DNA from: DASPHG01 sp035629775
Lineage (GTDB): Bacteria > Actinomycetota > Thermoleophilia > Solirubrobacterales > Thermoleophilaceae
Reading direction: 5' to 3'
Length of the DNA stretch: 64,000 nucleotides
Assembly (NCBI GenBank): GCA_035629775.1
Contig: DASPHG010000045.1
Location: 35,880 to 99,879, forward strand
Shown: positions 48,419-56,460 of the stretch, one piece after another
Numbering within the stretch: the stretch's first letter is position 1
How the letters are laid out: every line of letters begins with the position of its first letter
Notes under the pieces: model-generated
What the model saw: only the letters and a program-made list of their open reading frames with translations
Database searches by the model: none
What the model was told of the DNA's origin: nothing
Position numbers and translations under genes: made by a program

Positions 48419-48804
48419 GGATCTCGACCGACAAGTCGCTGCTCGACCGAGAGCTCGTGCACCGCTTCCTGAGCGAGGAGTCCTACTGGTGCCCGGGAGT
48501 GCCGCGCGACGTCGTCGAGCGCTCGATCGACGGCTCGCTGTGCTTCGGCGCCTACGAGCGCGACGAGCAGATCGGCTTCGCACGCGTCGTGACCGACGGC
48601 GCGACGTTCGCGTACCTCGGCGACGTGTTCGTGATCGCCGAGCACCGCCGCAGGGGAATCGGGAGGGCGCTGGTCAAGGAGGTGATGGAGCGCCCTGAGC
48701 TCCAGGGCCTTCGGCTCTTCTTGCTGGCGACCGCTGATGCTCACGGCCTCTACGAGCAGTTCGGCTTCAAGCTGCTCGAAAAGGGCCGCTGGATGGCGCT
48801 CTAA
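48415..48804 (+). CDS. GNAT family N-acetyltransferase, probable non-AUG start
   Basis: Acetyl-CoA site RRRGIGRALVKEVM and the GNAT strands FGAYERDEQIGFARVVTDG and FAYLGDVFVIAEHR are clear; C-terminus LYEQFGFKLLEKGRWM. The conserved N-terminus of this subfamily (ISTDKSLLDRELVHRFLSEESYW) begins upstream of the first conventional start (GTG 48457). Candidates are CTG 48415, which overlaps the ybaB stop, or ATC 48421. ATC sits in TGAGGATC exactly where ybaB has TGAGGATG. The coordinates use CTG. A GTG start would remove 12 conserved residues. The substrate is unknown. Confidence 0.8.
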   Translation: MRISTDKSLLDRELVHRFLSEESYWCPGVPRDVVERSIDGSLCFGAYERDEQIGFARVVTDGATFAYLGDVFVIAEHRRRGIGRALVKEVMERPELQGLRLFLLATADAHGLYEQFGFKLLEKGRWMAL

Positions 48805-48815
48805 CCTCGACTCCG

Positions 48816-49415
48816 ATGCTGGCCCCGCCTGTGAACCGGCTCGTGACCGAGCTATCGCGCCTGCCCGGCATCGGGCAGCGGACGGCGCAGCGGCTCGCGT
48901 TCCACATCTTGCGCGTGCCGCCCGAGGATGCGCTGCCGCTGGCCGACGCGATCCGCGAGGTGAAGGAGACCGTCGGCCTGTGCGAGATCTGCTTCAACCT
49001 GGCGGTCGAGCCCACCTGCCGGATCTGTCAGGACACGCGCCGCGACGCGACCCGGATCTGCGTCGTCGAGGAGCCGGGCGACGTCATCCCGATCGAGCGC
49101 ACGAACGAGTGGAACGGCCGCTACCACGTGCTCGGCGGCGCGCTGTCGCCGATCGACGGCGTGGACCCCGAGGACCTGAAGCTCGCCCAGCTCGCCGACC
49201 GCGTCGAGCGCGAGGAGACCACCGAGGTCGTGGTGGCGACGAACGCGACGACGACCGGCGAGGCCACCGCGCTCTACATCGCCGAGATGCTGCGCGAGCG
49301 AGCGCCCGAGGCCACGGTCACGCGGCTCGCGAGTGGGCTGCCCGTGGGCGCCGACCTGGAATACGCGGACGAGATCACGCTGGGCAAGGCGCTCTCGGGC
49401 CGCCGCACCCTCTAG
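48816..49415 (+). CDS. recR: Recombination protein RecR
   Basis: 199 residues, full length. The helix-hairpin-helix LPGIGQRTAQRLAFHIL is followed by a zinc finger with C56, C59, C68 and C71 (CEICFNLAVEPTCRIC). The Toprim domain has ICVVEEPGDV and YHVLGGALSPIDGV, and the Walker-like end is TRLASGLPVGADLEYADEITL. It loads RecA in the RecFOR gap-repair pathway. It forms the usual dnaX-ybaB-recR group, here with a GNAT gene inserted. Confidence 0.96.
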   Translation: MLAPPVNRLVTELSRLPGIGQRTAQRLAFHILRVPPEDALPLADAIREVKETVGLCEICFNLAVEPTCRICQDTRRDATRICVVEEPGDVIPIERTNEWNGRYHVLGGALSPIDGVDPEDLKLAQLADRVEREETTEVVVATNATTTGEATALYIAEMLRERAPEATVTRLASGLPVGADLEYADEITLGKALSGRRTL

Positions 49416-51436
49416 CCGACGGTCAACGTCAGATCGACCTGGCCGTCCGTGCTCGCCTGGCCCACGGCGTTGTTATCGGCATGCGCCTGGCTCGTAATGC
49501 TGAGGTCGTATGTACCGGGCGACAACACGCCGCTCTTGTTTTCCCAGGTTCCGTTGACGGTCACGTCAGACCAACTGAAGTTGACCACATACTGCCCGCC
49601 TTCCTGAAGCAGACTCACGGCGGTCCCTGAAACCGCTCCGTCCGACGGCGAGCTGTGGTCAACCGAGCCCGTGAGTGTGTAGGGGGCCGATTCGGTGATC
49701 TCGAAGAGGACATGTCCCCTGTTGTCCGCCATGGACTCCGTAACCCTGAACTGGTCATTTTGGGTGGCCGCGGCCTCCACGGTCCCGTCGAAGGTGAACG
49801 TGAGTGAGTTGGTCCCAACCGCGATCGACGAGCTCTGCGCTGCGCTGCTGGACGAGGAGTCGCCCAAGGATGAGATCGAGGCGCTGGCAGTTTCCGTGAA
49901 CGGCGCGAGCGGGTCGGTCACGTCCTTCCGGTGCGGACCGTCCGCGGTGGAAGCCGCCATGGCGCGCGCAAATACGAACCCGGTCCGCTCGAGCAACGTG
50001 AGCTGCCCGGCCGGGCACGTTTGTGCCGCTGTAGCGAGAGCCGCGCTGCCTCCATCGCCTTCACATGCGCATTCAGTGAGTGCGACTTCGTATTCGACCT
50101 TCATGAAATCGCTGGCTTTCGCGATCGCGTAGCCCTTGTCGAGCAGCGCGCGGCCGGCGTCTCTATTGGTCTCGCATAGCGCCCGCCCATCCGCAAGCGT
50201 CTCCTCCAGCGCGTTCGAGAATTCGCCCGTCAGCTCTGCGCCGATGTCGCTTGCGATCAGGCTGGCCTCCCCGGCGAGGTAGTAGACCCACTCGATCCAC
50301 GACACTCGCTGGTCCTGGTTGAGGTCCGCTCCGAGAAAGGCGCTCGTGGTCAGCTGGAAGTCGGCGTTCGAGTTGCCGAAGGGGTTTGTCCTGACGTTCG
50401 CGATCGCGTGTTCGGCCAACGTCTGCAAGATGTCGTCGACGCAGTCGGGGACGACGCCTGCTCCGGCGAGCACTCGGAGCTGCGCAGCCAGATCGAGCAG
50501 GATGGAAACGCCACCGACGCTTGGTTGCGCGGTCTGGCGATCGCACTCGACGTCGATCAGGCGCTCGAGCGATTCACGGGCGCGCTGCTGGATGTCCTCG
50601 CAGATCGCCTGCGTTTCGCAGAACTCGGGGAAGTAGGACTGGGCGATGTCGAGCTCGACCAGAAGGGTTTCGACCTGGCCGCGGGTGAGCGTCGCGGAGG
50701 TTGAGCTCAAGAACTGCTGGAAGATACTCACGAAGTTCTGCTCGGTCGGGCCGCCGGCGCCTGGGGTCGTGAAGTGGTCGAGCGAGATGAGAACGCGCTT
50801 CCCCACACGCTTCGCCTGCACGAGCTCGAGACCGCGGCCCCTGTCGGTCATCGTGAAGCCGACCTGGCGTGCAGGTTTCTTCAGTCCGGCGATCGAGAGC
50901 TCGGCGGGGGTCTCGAACTCGAGCCCGTTCGGGCGCAGCTGGACCGCGGCCGGCCGGTTCCGGCTTAGCGGCAGGTTCTTGAGCGCTACGACCGGCGTCA
51001 TCGTGATCCGCTTCGACACACCGAGCGCGCCCGCGGGCACGTTGAGCTGGTAGGTGAGCCCGGCCGCCTTCGCCTTGATCGATCCGCCGCCGGGACCGAT
51101 CTTCTTCTTCGCGCGCTTGTTCTCCGCGAGCTCGATGCCCACATTGCCGCGGAAGCGCTTCAGCACGCGCATCCTCGCCTCCACGTCGCCCAGCCGCACT
51201 GGCCGCGTGCCGGAGTGGACTTTCGGCACCACGAAGCGCACCTTCGACTGCTTGCGTGACACGACCTCGGCGCGCCGCCCGTCGACCTTCACCGTCCCCT
51301 TCTCGGGCAGGTCGCCGCCGCGCAACTCGACCGTCGCGCCGGGAACCGCCTTCCTGGGGACTACCTTCGCCGCATACGCGCTCGCAGGCGCAAGGGCGAG
51401 CACGACAGCCGCAGCAGCGGCGGCGGGGAGTCTCAT
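49412..51436 (-). CDS. Large secreted protein with IPT-like and ZU5-like N-terminal domains
   Basis: 674 residues with a signal peptide (about 22). An IPT/TIG-like strand set (AVPGATVELRGGDLPEKGTVKVDGRRAEVVS) precedes a ZU5-like module (IGPGGGSIKAKAAGLTYQLNVPAGAL). A helical middle with Cys residues follows, containing an EF-hand-like loop LGADLNQDQRVSWIEWVYY, and a C-terminal beta-rich lipocalin- or Ig-like part. The function is unknown; a surface-exposed structural or binding role is inferred. TAGAGT lies six bases before the ATG. It converges with recR, overlapping by four bases. Confidence 0.78.
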   Translation of the reverse strand: MRLPAAAAAAVVLALAPASAYAAKVVPRKAVPGATVELRGGDLPEKGTVKVDGRRAEVVSRKQSKVRFVVPKVHSGTRPVRLGDVEARMRVLKRFRGNVGIELAENKRAKKKIGPGGGSIKAKAAGLTYQLNVPAGALGVSKRITMTPVVALKNLPLSRNRPAAVQLRPNGLEFETPAELSIAGLKKPARQVGFTMTDRGRGLELVQAKRVGKRVLISLDHFTTPGAGGPTEQNFVSIFQQFLSSTSATLTRGQVETLLVELDIAQSYFPEFCETQAICEDIQQRARESLERLIDVECDRQTAQPSVGGVSILLDLAAQLRVLAGAGVVPDCVDDILQTLAEHAIANVRTNPFGNSNADFQLTTSAFLGADLNQDQRVSWIEWVYYLAGEASLIASDIGAELTGEFSNALEETLADGRALCETNRDAGRALLDKGYAIAKASDFMKVEYEVALTECACEGDGGSAALATAAQTCPAGQLTLLERTGFVFARAMAASTADGPHRKDVTDPLAPFTETASASISSLGDSSSSSAAQSSSIAVGTNSLTFTFDGTVEAAATQNDQFRVTESMADNRGHVLFEITESAPYTLTGSVDHSSPSDGAVSGTAVSLLQEGGQYVVNFSWSDVTVNGTWENKSGVLSPGTYDLSITSQAHADNNAVGQASTDGQVDLTLTVG

Positions 51437-51442
51437 GAACCG

Positions 51443-51448
51443 ACTCTA
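51443..51448 (-). promoter_or_regulatory. -10 box TAGAGT of the gene at 51436 (leaderless)
   Basis: On the minus strand TAGAGT is followed by six bases and then ATG 51436; no ribosome site. Confidence 0.5.
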
Positions 51449-51474
51449 CGTGCGCCTGTGTGCGTTCGCCATCG

Positions 51475-52728
51475 CTATCCGCCGATCAGGCCTAGTGCCT
51501 GCTTCGCGGTCAGCGACCGCAGGAGCGCCTGCTCGATCCGCGCGCGCGGGATGTCGCCGGCGCGCACGGCGTTCAGCACGGCGTTCATCGCGGCCTCCTG
51601 GTCCCCGCGCGGGCCTGAGATCCAGAGCAGGTCGGCGCCGGACTTGACCGCGGCGACGGCGGCGTCGGGGATCGCGGAGATCGCCGTGACGGCCGGCGAG
51701 GCGAGGTCGTCCGTGATCGCCACGCCCGTGAAGCCGAGCTCCTCGCGCAGCAGGTCCGTGGCGATCGCCTTCGACATGGATCCCGGGGTGACGAAGTCGT
51801 CGGTCGTGTACGACCCGTTCGAGAGGAGCACCGCCTCGGCGCCCGCGTCGAACGCCGCGCGGAACGGGAGCATGTCGCGCTCGCGGAGCTCGGCGACGGT
51901 CAGCCCGATGGGCGTGGGGCCGTCCTCCGGCGCCTGCCCCGCCGCTCCAAGGCCGGGGAAGTGCTTCGGCACCGCCATGACCTGCCCATCCGAGTATGCG
52001 CCGACGACCGCGGCGGCGAAGTCGGCGACCGCATCCGGGTCGTCCGAGTAGGCGCGCTCGTCGAGTGCGCCCGTGCCGTCCGCGGTCCCGACATCGACCA
52101 CCGGCGCGAGGATGGCGTTGAAACCGAGCGGGCCCAGCGCCTCCGCCGTCGCCGCGGCCGCCTGCTCGGCGTCCTCCACGTCGGCGAAGCCCGAGGGCGG
52201 GACGGTGGGCGGCAGGTCCGCGAACTCGGAGTATCCGCCGCCCTCCTGCGAGACCATCACGAACGGCGGCACGTGGCCCTCCTGGTCGGCGATCACGCGG
52301 CCCTCGCCGGCCATCGACGCGACCTGCTGCGGGTCGAGGTAGTTGCGCGCCTCGAACACGAGCCCGCCCAGGTCCTGGCGGCGCATCTGGCGGTAGATCG
52401 GCGCGGTCAGGTCCTGGCCCTCGAACCCGAGCAGGAAGAGCTGCGCGACCTTGCGCTCGAGCGGCAGCCGCTCCGCGAGGTCCGCGATCGAGGTCGGTGC
52501 GGACGGCCCCTCGACCCGCTCGGGCGGCGGTGGGATCAGCTGGGCGAGGAACGAGGTGGTCTCACGCGGCCCCGCTCCGCCCCCGCCGGCCGCCTCGGGG
52601 ACGCTCGTGACCGGGGGCGCGATCGCCTCGTCGGCGCGGAAGTCCTGCACTGCCGCTGCGATGCCGAGTCCGGCGATCACGGCGAGCGCGGTGGGGCCGA
52701 ACGGCGGGATCTGAAGCCGGCGCCTCAC
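51475..52728 (-). CDS. Glycoside hydrolase family 3-like protein (NagZ-type fold), catalytic His absent
   Basis: 417 residues from GTG 52728 with an N-terminal TM/signal anchor (12-27) and a Pro-rich linker. The GH3 barrel shows LFLLGFEGQDLTAPIYRQM, LGGLVFEARNYLDPQQV and the KHFPGLG motif. The nucleophile Asp is in AITDDLASPAV. In NagZ the acid/base His sits in an Asp-Ser-His loop after KHFPGHG; here that loop reads APEDGPTPIG with no His. Either another residue serves or activity is altered. It is divergent from lysC and shares its promoter region. Confidence 0.85.
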   Translation of the reverse strand: MRRRLQIPPFGPTALAVIAGLGIAAAVQDFRADEAIAPPVTSVPEAAGGGGAGPRETTSFLAQLIPPPPERVEGPSAPTSIADLAERLPLERKVAQLFLLGFEGQDLTAPIYRQMRRQDLGGLVFEARNYLDPQQVASMAGEGRVIADQEGHVPPFVMVSQEGGGYSEFADLPPTVPPSGFADVEDAEQAAAATAEALGPLGFNAILAPVVDVGTADGTGALDERAYSDDPDAVADFAAAVVGAYSDGQVMAVPKHFPGLGAAGQAPEDGPTPIGLTVAELRERDMLPFRAAFDAGAEAVLLSNGSYTTDDFVTPGSMSKAIATDLLREELGFTGVAITDDLASPAVTAISAIPDAAVAAVKSGADLLWISGPRGDQEAAMNAVLNAVRAGDIPRARIEQALLRSLTAKQALGLIGG

Positions 52729-52735
52729 CTGCCCG

Positions 52736-52745
52736 AGGGTATCTT
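52736..52745. promoter_or_regulatory. Face-to-face -10 boxes sharing one TA step (GH3-like gene and lysC)
   Basis: AGGGTATCTT contains TACCCT on the minus strand (52741-52736; seven bases before GTG 52728) and TATCTT on the plus strand (52740-52745; eight bases before GTG 52754). They share the TA at 52740-52741. 25 bases separate the start codons. Confidence 0.6.
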
Positions 52746-52753
52746 TCGCCGCC

Positions 52754-54016
52754 GTGGCTCAAACCGTGGTCATGAAGTTCGGCGGGACGTCCGTCGCCGA
52801 CGCCGAGCGGATCAAGCGCGCGGCGGGACGGATCGTTGCCGCGAGAGAGGCCGGCAACGACGTGGTGGCCGTGCTTTCGGCACGCGGCAAGACCACGGAT
52901 GAGCTCGTCGCGATGGCACAGGAGGTCTCGGAGCGGCCGCATCCGCGCGAGATGGACATGCTGCTCTCGACGGGCGAGCGGATCTCGTGCGCGCTCGCGG
53001 CCATGGTGATCAACGACCTGGGTCACGAGGCGATCTCCCTCACCGGGTCCCAGGCGGGCATCGTCACCGACACCTCGCACACGAAGGCCCGGATCCTCGA
53101 CGTGCGCGCCGACCGCATTCGAGAGGCGCTAGACGACGGGAAGGTCGTGCTGGTGGCCGGATTTCAGGGCGTCTCGACCGCGGCCGACGTGACCACCCTC
53201 GGGCGCGGCGGCTCGGACACCACAGCGGTCGCGCTCGCCGCGGCGTTGGGCGCCGACGTGTGCGAGATCTACACCGACGTGCGCGGGGTCTTCACCGCCG
53301 ACCCGCGGATCGTCCCCGAGGCCAGGAAGCTGAGCGTGGTCTCGTTCGACGAGATGCTCGAGATGGCGGCGTCCGGCGCAGGCGTCCTGCAGCTCCGCTC
53401 TGTCGAGTACGCGCGCAACCACAGCATCCGCATCCACTGCCGATCGAGCTTCGAGGATGGACCCGGTACCTTGGTCGTGACCGAGCAGGAGACCATGGAA
53501 CGCCCCCTCGTCACCGCAGTCACGCACTCCCGATCCGAGGCGCGGATCACGCTCACGGGCATCCCGGACCAGCCGGGCGTGGCCGGTCGCGTGATGACCG
53601 CCCTGGCGGACGCGAACGTGAACGTGGACATGATCATCCAGAACGAGCCCGACGTGCGCGCGGACATGTCATTCACGGTCCCGCGCGACGACATCCTCAC
53701 CGCCCAGGACGCGCTCGGGCCGCTCAAGGACGAGTTCGGCATGGGCCTGGCGATCGACGAGCGGATGGGGAAGGTGTCGCTCGTCGGAGCGGGAATGAAG
53801 AGCCATCCGGGCGTGGCCGCGAAGACCTTTACGACGCTTGGCAAGGCCGGCGTGAACATCGAGATGATCTCGACGTCGCCGATCAAGATCTCCTGCGTGA
53901 TCGCGGAGGGCGATGTGGACAAGGCGGTTCGCGAGCTGCACGGAGCCTTCGAGCTCGGCGATGGTGCGATCCAGCCCGAGGACGTCTCCGGCGTGCACCG
54001 TCCGGTGGTGTCCTGA
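52754..54016 (+). CDS. lysC: Aspartate kinase
   Basis: 420 residues. The kinase domain has VMKFGGTSVADAERI, LSTGERISCALAAMVI, and TTLGRGGSDTTAVALAAAL. Two ACT domains follow from about residue 260 (ITLTGIPDQPGVAGRVMTAL and VSLVGAGMKSHPGVAAKTFT), which bind Lys/Thr for feedback control. It phosphorylates aspartate, the first step to Lys, Thr, Met and diaminopimelate. An in-frame ATG at 53495 with an AGGAG four to eight bases upstream could start a separate beta subunit, as in other actinobacteria. The start is leaderless-type. TGATG overlap with asd. Confidence 0.96.
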   Translation: MAQTVVMKFGGTSVADAERIKRAAGRIVAAREAGNDVVAVLSARGKTTDELVAMAQEVSERPHPREMDMLLSTGERISCALAAMVINDLGHEAISLTGSQAGIVTDTSHTKARILDVRADRIREALDDGKVVLVAGFQGVSTAADVTTLGRGGSDTTAVALAAALGADVCEIYTDVRGVFTADPRIVPEARKLSVVSFDEMLEMAASGAGVLQLRSVEYARNHSIRIHCRSSFEDGPGTLVVTEQETMERPLVTAVTHSRSEARITLTGIPDQPGVAGRVMTALADANVNVDMIIQNEPDVRADMSFTVPRDDILTAQDALGPLKDEFGMGLAIDERMGKVSLVGAGMKSHPGVAAKTFTTLGKAGVNIEMISTSPIKISCVIAEGDVDKAVRELHGAFELGDGAIQPEDVSGVHRPVVS

Positions 54017-55044
54017 TGCGCGTCGCGGTGGTCGGCGCCACGGGCGTCGTCGGCTCGACGATCCTCGAGATCATGCGGGCGCGCGCGTTCGCGGCCCACG
54101 AGGTCGTGCCCTTCGCGTCCGAGCGCTCGGCCGGGAAGACCATCGAGTACGGCGACGAGAGCCTGACCGTCCAGACACTGAGCGATTCGTCCATTCGCGG
54201 GTTCGACCTGGCACTGTTCTCCGCCGGCTCCGCGACGAGCGCCGAGTGGGCGCCGCGGTTCGCCGAGGCGGGCGCGGTCGTGGTGGACAACTCGTCCCAG
54301 TGGCGGATGCACGACGACGTTCCGCTCGTCGTCGCCGAGGTGAACCCCGGCGCGCTCTCGGCGCACGAGGGGATCGTCGCCAACCCGAACTGCACGACGA
54401 TGCAGATGGTCGTGGCGCTCAAGCCGATCGTGGATGCGGTCGGGATCGAGCGGATCGTGATGTCGAGCTACCAGTCCGTGTCCGGCACCGGCAAGGACGC
54501 GGTGGACGAGCTGAACGCACAGACGAAGGCGATCGCGAACGGCGAGGAGCCGCCGGCGCCCGCCGTCTACCCGCACCAGATCGCCTACAACGTGCTGCCG
54601 CAGGTCGAGAAGTTCAAGGAGGGCGACGACTACACGACCGAGGAGCGCAAGGTGATGGCCGAGACGCGCAAGATCCTCGGCAGCGACGACATCGGCATCT
54701 CCGCCACATGCGTGCGTGTGCCCGTCCTCGTCGGCCACTCGGAGTCGATCAACCTCCAGACGCGTTCGGCGCTGTCGCCGGCGGACTGCCGCGAACTGCT
54801 GGCCCAGGCGCCGGGTGTCGTGGTCGTGGACGACCCCGGCGACGGCATCTACCCGCTCGCGATCGACGCGGCCGGCCGCGACGAGGTGTTCGTGGGCCGT
54901 ATCCGCCGCGATCCCTCGCATGAGCGTTGCCTGAACCTGTGGGTGGTGGGCGACAACCTGCGAAAGGGCGCCGCCACCAACGCCGTGCAGCTCGCCGAGC
55001 TGATCCGCGAGCGCGGCCTGCTGCGCTCCGCCCACGCGGCGTAG
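54016..55044 (+). CDS. asd: Aspartate-semialdehyde dehydrogenase
   Basis: 342 residues. NADPH motif VAVVGATGVVGSTILEIM, FSAGSATSAEWAPRFAEAGAVVVDNSSQWRM, catalytic C126 in ANPNCTT, SSYQSVSGTGK and the C-terminal NLWVVGDNLRKGAATNAVQ are all present. It reduces aspartyl phosphate to the semialdehyde, the product of the lysC reaction. ATG overlaps the lysC stop. An intrinsic terminator at 55128 closes the operon. Confidence 0.96.
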   Translation: MRVAVVGATGVVGSTILEIMRARAFAAHEVVPFASERSAGKTIEYGDESLTVQTLSDSSIRGFDLALFSAGSATSAEWAPRFAEAGAVVVDNSSQWRMHDDVPLVVAEVNPGALSAHEGIVANPNCTTMQMVVALKPIVDAVGIERIVMSSYQSVSGTGKDAVDELNAQTKAIANGEEPPAPAVYPHQIAYNVLPQVEKFKEGDDYTTEERKVMAETRKILGSDDIGISATCVRVPVLVGHSESINLQTRSALSPADCRELLAQAPGVVVVDDPGDGIYPLAIDAAGRDEVFVGRIRRDPSHERCLNLWVVGDNLRKGAATNAVQLAELIRERGLLRSAHAA

Positions 55045-55127
55045 CGAAGCCCCGCAAAAGTTTTTCCTGCCCCGCCCGTTCTGTCCGTACAAGACTTACG
55101 CGGGACGGATAGGGGTAGCCGCAAAGG

Positions 55128-55157
55128 CCGGACAGCACAGAGGCTGTCCGGTCTTTT
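55128..55157. terminator. Intrinsic terminator between asd and Nudix gene
   Basis: CCGGACAGC and GCTGTCCGG form a perfect 9-bp stem around ACAGAG, followed by TCTTTT. This is the best intrinsic terminator in the window. On the opposite strand the stem is followed by CCTTTGC, so it may also stop minus-strand transcripts weakly. Confidence 0.8.
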
Positions 55158-55169
55158 CGCGTTCTGGGG

Positions 55170-55580
55170 CTAGATCCGGCCCTCGAGCGCCCGGACCTGC
55201 GCCGCCAGCTTGCGGTCGGACTCGTATGTGAGGAACGAGTCCACCTCGGAGAGGGGGACCCACATCAGGTCGTCCACCTCGTCGTTTGGCTCCCAGTCGT
55301 CGCGCTCGCGCGACCACATCTCCCACCAGCGCACGAGCTTGTCGCGGCCCTCGGCGTCCTTGTAGCGGGTCGGCTCGAGCTCGCGGTAGAGGACGCCGCG
55401 CCATCCTGACTCCTCGAAGACCTCGCGCAGGGCGGCGTCCTCGAACGACTCGCCCTCCTCGAGCTTCCCCTTCGGGAAGCTCCAGTCGTCGTACTTCGGC
55501 CGGTGGACGAGCAGCACGCCGCCGTTGCGACGGACCACGGCGCCCGCCGCCTCGACCTCAGGCCGCGGCGAGGCTTGCAA
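55170..55580 (-). CDS. Nudix hydrolase
   Basis: 136 residues from TTG 55580, overlapping the upstream gene by 23 bases. The Nudix box GKLEEGESFEDAALREVFEESGW is complete (G-x5-E-x7-REVxEESG). VEAAGAVVRRNGGVLLVHRPKYDDWSFPKGK and the later VPLSEVDSFLTY resemble MutT/diadenosine-polyphosphate hydrolases of actinobacteria. It hydrolyses a nucleoside diphosphate linked to another moiety; the substrate is unknown. Confidence 0.88.
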   Translation of the reverse strand: MQASPRPEVEAAGAVVRRNGGVLLVHRPKYDDWSFPKGKLEEGESFEDAALREVFEESGWRGVLYRELEPTRYKDAEGRDKLVRWWEMWSRERDDWEPNDEVDDLMWVPLSEVDSFLTYESDRKLAAQVRALEGRI

Positions 55581-56460
55581 CCTTGCGCTGCACGTCCTTC
55601 GTCGAGACGACGTGCTTGTTCATGCCGAGCTCCTTCGGCTCGAGCCCCAGCGCCAGGCCGACGAGCTGCGGGAAGTGCAGCACCGGCATGCCGAGGTCGC
55701 GCTCCACGTAACGAGCCGCGTCCGGCTGCTGGAGATCGAGGTTCAGGTGGCAGAGCGGGCACGGTGTGACCACGCAGTCGGCGCCGGCGTCGAGCGCGTC
55801 CGCCATGTGCCGCCCGGCCTGGCGCAGCGAGGTCGCCTTGTTCATCGTGATCACCGGGAAGCCGCAGCACTTGTGGCTGCCGGCGTAGGCGACCGGCTCG
55901 CCGCCGAGCACCGAGATCACCTGCTCGAGGTAGGTGTCGCGCTCGGGGTTGTCGGAGAAGCCCAGGCGCTTGCCGGGACGGACGATGTAGCAGCCGTAGA
56001 AGGGCGCCACCCGCAGCCCCTCGAGTGGCCGGACGACCTTCTCGCGCAGGGTGTCGAGGCCGATGTCCTCGACCAGCAGCCAGAGGAAGTTCTTGTTCCA
56101 CCACGCGCCGTCGCGCTCGTACGAGAGCCCCTCGGCGTCGAGGTTCCCGTTGATGTGCTCGCGGTAGGCCGAGTCCGCGTCGAGGCGCTCCTGGCACTCG
56201 GACTGCGCGCCCTGGCAGGTCGAGCAGATGTTCATCATCCCGGCGGCGCCGTCGACCCCCTGCGCCATCGCGAACGTGCGCGCGTTCAGCGTGTCCGCCA
56301 GTTCCTGGTTGTGCTCGGCGATCACGCCGGCGCCGCAGCAGTTCGCGCGGTCGAGCTCGACCAGTTCCAGGTCGAGCAGCGGGCCGACCTTCGCGACCGC
56401 GCCATGCAGCTCGGGGGTGAACCCGCGCGAGACGCACCCGGGCCAGTACGCGAGCTTCAT
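55558..56460 (-). CDS. Succinate dehydrogenase type-E anchor subunit (CCG-domain, HdrB-like)
   Basis: 300 residues. Two CCG cysteine-rich domains: LAYWPGCVSRGF...ANCCGAG with CSTCQG, and FYGCYIVRP...KCCGFP with TPCPLCH. They resemble heterodisulfide reductase subunit B and the SdhE subunit of archaeal-type succinate:quinone reductases, which replaces the haem-containing TM anchors. No TM helix is seen. The four-base ATGA overlap with sdhB fixes it as part of the complex. It presumably holds an unusual iron-sulfur cluster near the quinone or thiol acceptor. Confidence 0.88.
   Translation of the reverse strand: MKLAYWPGCVSRGFTPELHGAVAKVGPLLDLELVELDRANCCGAGVIAEHNQELADTLNARTFAMAQGVDGAAGMMNICSTCQGAQSECQERLDADSAYREHINGNLDAEGLSYERDGAWWNKNFLWLLVEDIGLDTLREKVVRPLEGLRVAPFYGCYIVRPGKRLGFSDNPERDTYLEQVISVLGGEPVAYAGSHKCCGFPVITMNKATSLRQAGRHMADALDAGADCVVTPCPLCHLNLDLQQPDAARYVERDLGMPVLHFPQLVGLALGLEPKELGMNKHVVSTKDVQRKVASLAAA

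Noticed and set aside
55105..55157. Cyclic-di-GMP riboswitch, because of the GCAAAG-containing stretch before a terminator
   Set aside because: The conserved paired regions and tetraloop-receptor parts are not present, and it follows rather than precedes the operon.
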